Below, in pieces: positions 1 through 4,471 of a DNA stretch of 5,549 nucleotides (within the stretch, counting starts at the first letter, position 1; each line of letters begins with the position of its first letter). The notes beneath the pieces are model-generated. The model saw only the letters and a program-made list of their open reading frames with translations. It searched no databases and had not been told where the DNA came from. The stretch comes from Bacillota bacterium (lineage in GTDB: Bacteria > Bacillota > Dethiobacteria > DTU022): the NCBI GenBank assembly GCA_012797095.1, contig JAAZPS010000269.1:1-5549 (forward strand), given 5' to 3'. Both the position numbers and the translations under genes were made by a program.

Positions 1-129
1 ATCCCGCGATTTCAACAGAAATGTATTGAAACCGGCCTCCTCGATACAGCGGGCCCGCTCTGCAGCCGGCAGCAGGTTGATCGTCTCAACCGCTTTGATC
101 TTGTATGGTTCCGGTAGATTACGGTCCAT
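1..129 (-). CDS. Tyrosine phenol-lyase / tryptophanase family protein, N-terminal fragment
   Basis: This is an open reading frame of 43 codons starting at ATG (127-129) and running off the left edge, so only the N-terminus is present. The visible protein begins MDRNLPEPYKIKAVETIN and ends EAGFNTFLLKSRD. From memory of the family, this resembles the start of tyrosine phenol-lyase (AEPFKIKSVET, then EAGYNTFLLNSKD) more than E. coli tryptophanase (LPEPFRIRVIEP, then GMNPFLLDSED). These are PLP-dependent, cytoplasmic, tetrameric enzymes that split tyrosine to phenol, pyruvate and ammonia, or tryptophan to indole, pyruvate and ammonia. The PLP lysine and the substrate-deciding residues lie outside the window, so the substrate is not settled. 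The start is supported by GAGGGAGG at 139-146, nine bases upstream. The gene lies 220 bases after lysS and probably has its own promoter. I am confident of the family and less so of tyrosine over tryptophan. Confidence 0.85.
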   Translation of the reverse strand, partial: MDRNLPEPYKIKAVETINLLPAAERARCIEEAGFNTFLLKSRD

Positions 130-138
130 GCCGCGGTG

Positions 139-146
139 CCTCCCTC
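139..146 (-). promoter_or_regulatory. Ribosome binding site of the lyase gene
   Basis: GAGGGAGG on the minus strand, nine bases before the ATG at 127-129. It fixes the start of the edge-truncated lyase, which is too short to be obvious by length alone. Confidence 0.7.
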
Positions 147-158
147 GGAAGATCTTTG

Positions 159-180
159 GCCGGGACAGGATTGTCCCGGC
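159..180 (-). other. Perfect 9-bp GC-rich hairpin in the lyase leader
   Basis: Read on the minus strand this is GCCGGGACA, loop ATCC, then TGTCCCGGC, a perfect nine-pair stem. It ends 29 bases before the lyase start codon and 12 bases before its ribosome binding site. No T-run follows on the minus strand (the next bases are CAAAGATCTT), so it is not a normal intrinsic terminator for lysS. It could stabilise the mRNA 5' end, take part in a leader switch, or be a dyad DNA operator. The structure is seen directly; its role is inference. Confidence 0.55.
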
Positions 181-200
181 ACTTTTCGCCCTGATAAAAC

Positions 201-264
201 AGGTGGGCAGACCCGGGCCATGCGCAGGGTCATGCCCTAATGTGACGCCACAGGTCGCCCACCC
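201..264 (-). other. Long imperfect stem-loop in the lyase leader, possible structured RNA element
   Basis: On the minus strand GGTGGGC (263-257) pairs with GCCCACC (208-202). The helix continues with GACC (256-253) and GGTC (213-210) across a single bulged T at 209, giving 11 pairs. The 39 enclosed bases contain two small hairpins: TGTG/CACA around GCGT (252-241) and AGGG/CCCT around CATGA (238-226). The overall shape is a branched element about 64 bases long, between the candidate promoter and the lyase start. I do not recognise it as a known riboswitch class. The pairing is visible; function as an RNA is inference. Confidence 0.4.
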
Positions 265-278
265 AATCTTTTGATCAT

Positions 279-307
279 ATTCTAACTCGCCGGGCCGCTT
301 TTGTCTA
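279..307 (-). promoter_or_regulatory. Candidate promoter for the lyase gene
   Basis: On the minus strand TAGACA (307-302) and TAGAAT (284-279) are separated by 17 bases. Each hexamer matches the sigma-A consensus at five of six positions. Transcription would start near 272 and give a leader of about 143 bases that contains both inverted repeats described above. This would uncouple the degradative lyase from the greA-lysS operon, which has no obvious terminator. Confidence 0.45.
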
Positions 308-349
308 TAGCAAAAGACTAATTGCGGAGCGCCTCGAAGGTTGGCAATG

Positions 350-1813
350 CTATCGCGGTTTCAAAGTCGGGAAAAGGATCACATCGCGTATCGAGGGACA
401 GTCGGTTAAAAACATAACCACACGATCGATGCCGATGCCCAGTCCGGCAGCCGGAGGCATTCCGTACTCCAGAGCAGTCAAGAAATCTTCGTCCATCATA
501 TGGGCCTCTTCATCCCCCGCCTCGCGGCAGGCCAGCTGCCGCTCAAATCTTTCCCGCTGATCGATCGGATCATTTAATTCCGTGAATGCATTGGCCACTT
601 CTTTACCGGCGATAAACCCTTCAAAACGATCGGTTAGACGGGGATCTTTCTTGTTCCTTTTTGACAACGGTGAAATATCAACCGGATAATCGACCACAAA
701 TATCGGGCGGCGCAGCTGCTCCTCGCAGAAGGTTTCAAAGAAGAGATTGAGAATCTCACCCCATCTCTTTTTACCGTCAAGCTCCATCCCGGCCTGTCGG
801 GCCGCCCCCTGGGCTCCGGCATCGTCATCGATCTCGGTAAAATCTACGCCGGCATACTTTTGCACAATGGAGATCATCGTCTCCCGGGGCCATGGGGGGG
901 TCAGATCAAGGGTTTCCCCCTGATAAACGACCTCGCTTTTTCCCAGCACCCGCCTGGCGCACTCGTAGATCAGCTTCTCGGTAAGCACCATCATATCTTC
1001 GTAATCAGCATAGCTTTGATAAATCTCCACGGTGGTGAACTCGGGGTTATGCACGGGGGAGATCCCTTCATTGCGAAAGATCCTGCCGATCTCATAGACC
1101 TTGTCCAATCCACCGATGAGAAGACGCTTCAGATGGAGCTCGGTAGCAATGCGTAAGTACAGTTTGATATCCAGGGCATTGTGATGGGTGATAAAAGGGC
1201 GGGCCAGGGCACCGCCGGCAATGGTTTGCATAACCGGCGTCTCCATCTCCAGGAAACCCCATTCATTCAGCAGATCGCGCATCGTCTGAATGATCTTGCT
1301 GCGATTGATAAAGGTTTCCCTGACCGCTTCGTTGACGATAAGATCAAGATAACGCTGCCGGTAGCGCAGCTCAATATCCTTCAATCCATGCCACTTTTCC
1401 GGAAGGGGCCGCAGCGCTTTGGTGAGAAAACTGTAATCCTCCACCGATACGGTGATCTCGCCCTTCCGGGTTTTGAAAACCGGCCCCTCCACCGCGATGA
1501 AATCACCGATATCGAACAGCTCGATCAGGCTATACTTCTCTTCGCCGAGCTGATCCCGGCGAAAATATATCTGAATTATCCCCCGGTAATCTTTCAGGTC
1601 GGCAAAAGTAGCCTTGCCGTGCGTGCGAACCCCGATCAATCTGCCGGCCAGGGAGACATTTTTATTCTCCAGCGAGTCAAATTGAGCGACCACCTCTGCG
1701 GAATAATGGGTGGAGAGATAACCGGGCCCGAATGGTTCAATGCCTTTTTCCCTCAGCTGAATCATCTTCTGGCGCCTTGCCTTCATCAGTTCATTTAGCT
1801 GATCCTGCTCCAT
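350..1813 (-). CDS. lysS: Lysyl-tRNA synthetase, class II
   Basis: Charges tRNA-Lys with lysine in the cytoplasm using ATP. The protein has 487 residues, close to the usual 490-500 for bacterial LysS. An N-terminal helical and OB-fold anticodon-binding domain covers roughly residues 1-150 (VSLAGRLIGVRTHGKATFADL at about 53-73). The class II catalytic core follows. Motif 1 is around 170-195 (FLEMETPVMQ), motif 2 is FRNEG at 246-250 with HNPEFT at 255-260, and motif 3 is GLGIGIDRVVMF near 457-468. The C-terminus, LFPTLKPR, is family-typical. The ATG start has GGAGG seven bases upstream, and the stop is TAG. It follows greA by 18 bases, an arrangement common in Firmicutes, and is surely cotranscribed with it. 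One oddity is that the residue just before HNPEFT, usually Arg or Lys, is Val254 here. No clear terminator follows. Confidence 0.98.
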   Translation of the reverse strand: MEQDQLNELMKARRQKMIQLREKGIEPFGPGYLSTHYSAEVVAQFDSLENKNVSLAGRLIGVRTHGKATFADLKDYRGIIQIYFRRDQLGEEKYSLIELFDIGDFIAVEGPVFKTRKGEITVSVEDYSFLTKALRPLPEKWHGLKDIELRYRQRYLDLIVNEAVRETFINRSKIIQTMRDLLNEWGFLEMETPVMQTIAGGALARPFITHHNALDIKLYLRIATELHLKRLLIGGLDKVYEIGRIFRNEGISPVHNPEFTTVEIYQSYADYEDMMVLTEKLIYECARRVLGKSEVVYQGETLDLTPPWPRETMISIVQKYAGVDFTEIDDDAGAQGAARQAGMELDGKKRWGEILNLFFETFCEEQLRRPIFVVDYPVDISPLSKRNKKDPRLTDRFEGFIAGKEVANAFTELNDPIDQRERFERQLACREAGDEEAHMMDEDFLTALEYGMPPAAGLGIGIDRVVMFLTDCPSIRDVILFPTLKPR

Positions 1814-1831
1814 TTATATACCTCCAGGGTT

Positions 1832-2302
1832 TTAACTGATCTCCAGTATCCTGTATTTAAGCGAACCGGCGGGCACCTTCACCTCGATCTCTTCTCCTAT
1901 CGACAGCCCTAGAATGGCTTTACCCACCGGAGACTCATTGGAGATCTTGCCGTCCCCGGGATCAGCCTCGGCGGTGCCGACGATTGTATAGATATATTCA
2001 CGATCCACCTCGATATCTTTGAGCTTGACAGTCGAACCGACCGTCACATAACTGTTGGTGCCGTCTTTTTCAAGGATCCGGGCTCGCCGCAAAATTTTCT
2101 CCAGGGTGATTATCCTGCCCTCGATAAAGGCCTGCTCATTTTTGGCATCTTCATACTCCGAATTGTCGGTGATGTCGCCGTAGGTGATCGCATCCTTGAT
2201 CCGGGCGGCAATATCTTTACGCTTGACCGATTTGAGAAAATTGAGCTCTTTCTCCAATTTTTCCAGACCGCCTCTGGTTAAAAGGACCTCTTCGTTGGTC
2301 AT
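1832..2302 (-). CDS. greA: Transcription elongation factor GreA
   Basis: Binds the RNA polymerase secondary channel and stimulates cleavage of backtracked RNA, rescuing stalled complexes. At 156 residues it has the normal family length (E. coli has 158). The N-terminal antiparallel coiled coil covers about residues 1-75. Its tip carries the acidic pair that positions the catalytic metal: GDITDNSEY at 42-50, with Asp43 and Asp46 corresponding to Asp41 and Glu44 of E. coli. NEQAFIEGRI follows. The C-terminal FKBP-like domain holds the hallmark ESPVGKAILG near 123-132 and ends in LKYRILEIS. The ATG start has AAGGGAG upstream at a rather long 11-base spacing, and no better in-frame start was seen. 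A perfect consensus promoter lies about 200 bases upstream. It is the first gene of a greA-lysS operon. The gene usually seen upstream in Firmicutes (dusB) is absent; a catabolic operon sits there instead. Confidence 0.98.
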   Translation of the reverse strand: MTNEEVLLTRGGLEKLEKELNFLKSVKRKDIAARIKDAITYGDITDNSEYEDAKNEQAFIEGRIITLEKILRRARILEKDGTNSYVTVGSTVKLKDIEVDREYIYTIVGTAEADPGDGKISNESPVGKAILGLSIGEEIEVKVPAGSLKYRILEIS

Positions 2303-2501
2303 CTGTAATGATTCTCCCTTTCGTTAGTTTTACCTTGAAAGAACATTACAATTTTATGAACCTTCCCCGGAGCATATGCTTTTGCATTGACGAAATAAAA
2401 AACGGAACCGTCAAAGAGATATCGGCCAAAACACCTTTTCCTTTGACACTTTCCGCGCAGCCCCAGGTTTGTTCTACTTGGCAATCAGAAATTGTAAAAG
2501 T
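2303..2501 (-). other. Untranslated leader of greA, no gene seen
   Basis: About 190 bases of mRNA leader lie between the consensus promoter and greA. It contains a six-pair inverted repeat, TTGACG/CGTCAA (2387-2392 with 2409-2414, 16-base loop), with a run of six T inside the loop on the minus strand. No stable terminator hairpin ends in that T-run. A 61-codon frame starting with TTG crosses the leader and ends four bases inside greA, but it has no good ribosome binding site and no recognisable protein features, so I do not call it a gene. Confidence 0.4.
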
Positions 2502-2530
2502 ATTATAAATGGCAAAAACTCAATTGTCAA
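2502..2530 (-). promoter_or_regulatory. Perfect consensus sigma-70/sigma-A promoter of greA-lysS
   Basis: On the minus strand TTGACA (2530-2525), a 17-base spacer and TATAAT (2507-2502) match the vegetative consensus at 12 of 12 positions with ideal spacing. Transcription should start near 2495 and leave a leader of about 190 bases before greA. Such a strong promoter fits constitutive expression of a tRNA synthetase and an elongation factor. Confidence 0.88.
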
Positions 2531-2589
2531 GGCTGCGCGATCACTTGTTCAAACACCGGGTACACGATCAACAGGCTCATTCGCACAGA

Positions 2590-2641
2590 ACCGCGAAGAT
2601 TAAACTGACGAGGAACCCCGAAAACAGGGGTTCCCCGCGGT
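2590..2641 (-). terminator. Terminator-like hairpin after the cyclase gene
   Basis: GGAACCCC (2612-2619) and GGGGTTCC (2627-2634) form a perfect eight-pair stem around a seven-base loop. It is nested inside a second perfect six-pair stem, ACCGCG (2590-2595) with CGCGGT (2636-2641), across an asymmetric internal loop. It sits about 60 bases after the cyclase stop and 60 bases before the greA -35 box, where a terminator would be expected. The tract after the inner stem on the minus strand is TCGTCAGTTTAATC, a weak T-run, so termination may be partial or depend on other factors. Confidence 0.5.
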
Positions 2642-2696
2642 GCCGATGTAAACTGGGTTCCTGAAGAACTTCCATGATCAGTTTTGGAATTGATTC

Positions 2697-3458
2697 CTAT
2701 TGCTCAACAATTGCTACCACCCGGCACCACCCAGCACTTCCACCAGTCAGTTTCACCGGGAAGCAGCACACCTTGAACCCGTGGGGCGCAGGCAACCGGT
2801 CCAGATTTGCTAGCTTTTCGATATGACAGTACTCCCTTTGTATTCCGACCCGGTGTGCTTCCCACAAAATATCCCTGTCGCCGCTTTCCTCGAATTCTTT
2901 CTTGATCGCCCAGAAAGGTCGATCCCAACCCCAGGCATCGATTCCCATCACCTTTATTCCCTGATCGCACAACCACAGCGTGGCCCCGGCAGACATCCCG
3001 CAGCCGGCTTCAAAGTATTCTTTTTTCCCCCATTCCTTATCGGCACCGGTCATGATCATGACGATATCAAACGGTTTGATCACGTAATCGATCCGCTTCA
3101 GCTCATCTTGGATCTCGTTTGAGCTGATTGCCGAACCGTTCGGTTTATCTCTGAAGTCAAGCACAACCCCGTCACCATAACACCATTCCAGTGGCACTTC
3201 ATCTATAGTGATGGCCCTTTTCCCTTCGCTTGTCGGATAGTAATGCCAGGGTGCATCCAGGTGGGTCCCTGAATGGCTGTTCAATTCAACCAGATCGTTG
3301 GCCCAGCCCAATCCCCCGGGCAGATCTTCCGGAACCGCTCCCCAAAATTTCGCCGAGGCGGCAGCAGTGTCTTGATGACTTTGATGAACCACTTTGATCG
3401 GTAAAGGTTCACTTGGACTTTCTTCCGTCGGCACACTCAGATCAATCAAAATCGGCAA
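2697..3458 (-). CDS. Cyclase family protein (kynurenine formamidase-like metal hydrolase)
   Basis: A 253-residue protein of the family that includes bacterial kynurenine formamidase and isatin hydrolase (Pfam cyclase, PF04199), enzymes that hydrolyse amide or lactam bonds with a divalent metal. The family signature is at 62-72, HSGTHLDAPWH. His62, His66 and Asp68 match the metal ligands and His72 the catalytic base of formamidase. A second site, His202 and Glu214, has the same 12-residue spacing as the H160/E172 pair of KynB. GIDAWGWDRPF (172-182) marks a subfamily separate from true KynB, so kynurenine formamidase activity should not be assumed. The start is TTG at 3456-3458, chosen because GGGGAGG (3466-3472) lies exactly seven bases upstream. 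The stop is TAG. It follows the BKACE gene by 27 bases and is probably the last gene of that operon. The substrate is unknown. No signal peptide is seen, so it is likely cytoplasmic. Confidence 0.9.
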   Translation of the reverse strand: MPILIDLSVPTEESPSEPLPIKVVHQSHQDTAAASAKFWGAVPEDLPGGLGWANDLVELNSHSGTHLDAPWHYYPTSEGKRAITIDEVPLEWCYGDGVVLDFRDKPNGSAISSNEIQDELKRIDYVIKPFDIVMIMTGADKEWGKKEYFEAGCGMSAGATLWLCDQGIKVMGIDAWGWDRPFWAIKKEFEESGDRDILWEAHRVGIQREYCHIEKLANLDRLPAPHGFKVCCFPVKLTGGSAGWCRVVAIVEQ

Positions 3459-3465
3459 TTTGCAA

Positions 3466-3472
3466 CCTCCCC
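3466..3472 (-). promoter_or_regulatory. Ribosome binding site fixing the TTG start of the cyclase
   Basis: GGGGAGG on the minus strand, seven bases before the TTG codon at 3456-3458. It supports the unusual start and falls in the 27-base gap after the BKACE stop codon. Confidence 0.75.
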
Positions 3473-3485
3473 GAAGACTTCATCG

Positions 3486-4412
3486 TTAATAATTGACCCG
3501 ATCTTTCCCTTTCAGCCCCAGTATCTTGCGGGCATCTTCCGAAGTTGCCACCTCAAGGTCCAGGATGGAAACGAGCTCACCTACTTTCCCAACCTGATCG
3601 GCACTGCTTTGAGCCAACTGCCCCTTACCAATATAGAGGGAATCCTCCAACCCTACCCGGACATTTCCACCCATGGCCAAAGTGGCGGCAGCGATGAACA
3701 GCTGCATTCTGCCGGCAGCGCAGACCGACCAGGTAAAACCATCAGGGCCAAATGCTTCTTTTGCCCGCTCGTAAAGAAAGACCAGGTTGGCAACGCTGGC
3801 GGGAATTCCGCCAAATACACCCATCACAAATTGCAAGTGCAACGGCTGTTCAACAAACCCTTGACTGACAAGATAGGCGACATTGTTGATCATCGCTGCA
3901 TCGTAGATCTCCAGCTCGGGTTTTGTATTGACCCTGCTCATCTCCAGGCAATATTCTTTCATTGTCCTAAAAGTGTTCGGGAAAATAAGATCCTCGGTGG
4001 CCTCCAGATAGGGCTTTTCCCAGGAATGCTTGAAATCCGGATATCTCCGGGCCAGGGGGAATACCGCAAAATTCAATGAACCACAATTCATCGTGCCCAT
4101 TTCTGGCTGTAGATCCGTGACTGCCCCGAGACGTTCCTGGACTGTTGAACCGAGCCCGCCGCCTGTTGTCACACATACGATCAGATCTGACTGTTCTTTG
4201 ATCCCTTCTGCAACCTGCCGGAACAGCTCAACCCTGTTCGTGGGCTGCCCAGTGTCAGGATCCCGGACGTGGATATGGGCAATGGCCGCCCCGGCTTCAG
4301 CGGATCTGACCGCATCATCGATTATCTGTTTCGGCGTAACCGGTAAATATGGGGTCATCGTTGGGGTGTGAATCGCCCCGGTAATCGCAGCGGTGATAAT
4401 TACCTTGCGCAT
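3486..4412 (-). CDS. BKACE-family beta-keto acid cleavage enzyme (DUF849)
   Basis: A 308-residue TIM-barrel enzyme of the family of 3-keto-5-aminohexanoate cleavage enzyme (Kce). These enzymes condense a beta-keto acid with acetyl-CoA and release acetoacetate and a new acyl-CoA. The N-terminus ITAAITGA (5-13) is diagnostic. HIHVRD (46-51) supplies the metal ligands His46 and His48. TTGGG (82-86), Glu169 in ELEIYD, and VRVGLED (251-257) with Arg252, Glu256 and Asp257 match Kce Glu143, Arg226, Glu230 and Asp231. Where Kce has Glu14, said to meet the substrate amine, this protein has Ile14 followed by His15, so another substrate is likely. It is about 30 residues longer than Kce, mostly from an insertion near 113-160, as in many BKACE members. 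The start is the ATG at 4410-4412, seven bases from GGAGG; an in-frame TTG at 4416-4418 lies only one base from GGAGG and is rejected. The gene follows the methyltransferase by 59 bases. Confidence 0.93.
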   Translation of the reverse strand: MRKVIITAAITGAIHTPTMTPYLPVTPKQIIDDAVRSAEAGAAIAHIHVRDPDTGQPTNRVELFRQVAEGIKEQSDLIVCVTTGGGLGSTVQERLGAVTDLQPEMGTMNCGSLNFAVFPLARRYPDFKHSWEKPYLEATEDLIFPNTFRTMKEYCLEMSRVNTKPELEIYDAAMINNVAYLVSQGFVEQPLHLQFVMGVFGGIPASVANLVFLYERAKEAFGPDGFTWSVCAAGRMQLFIAAATLAMGGNVRVGLEDSLYIGKGQLAQSSADQVGKVGELVSILDLEVATSEDARKILGLKGKDRVNY

Positions 4413-4419
4413 AGCCAAG

Positions 4420-4424
4420 CCTCC
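4420..4424 (-). promoter_or_regulatory. Ribosome binding site deciding the BKACE start
   Basis: GGAGG on the minus strand is seven bases from the ATG at 4410-4412 but only one base from the in-frame TTG at 4416-4418. The ATG is therefore the real start, and the protein is two residues shorter than the longest open frame. Confidence 0.75.
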
Positions 4425-4471
4425 TCAAGCTTTCATTACTAGGCCAGGAGAGTGATCCGGCCCGGTAGCAT

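Noticed and set aside
130..146. T-box-like sequence AGGGAGGCACCGCG just before the lyase start
   Set aside because: It matches the T-box consensus AGGGTGGNACCGCG at all but one position, but the changed base is the U that pairs with the tRNA CCA end. The downstream half of the antiterminator (a CCCT-type strand) is missing, and no Stem I with specifier features is seen. The first half is also simply a ribosome binding site.
298..316. Weak hairpin CTTTTG/CAAAAG after lysS as a terminator
   Set aside because: The stem has only six pairs, four of them A-T, with a seven-base loop and no T-run after it on the minus strand. It also overlaps the candidate lyase promoter.
1181..1798. 205-codon plus-strand open frame opposite lysS
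   Set aside because: It is a shadow of the well-conserved lysS frame, with no family features and no ribosome binding site, and it ends within lysS.
2299..2484. 61-codon minus-strand frame overlapping the greA start by four bases
   Set aside because: The overlap looks like translational coupling, but the start is a TTG without a purine-rich site and the peptide is not protein-like. More likely it is leader RNA.
2308..2508. 66-codon plus-strand open frame in the greA upstream region
   Set aside because: No plausible ribosome binding site and no recognisable motif. It overlaps the greA promoter and leader, which explain the region better.
3609..4079. 156-codon plus-strand open frame opposite the BKACE gene
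   Set aside because: The opposite strand carries a complete, motif-bearing BKACE protein; the plus-strand translation is low-complexity shadow without known motifs.
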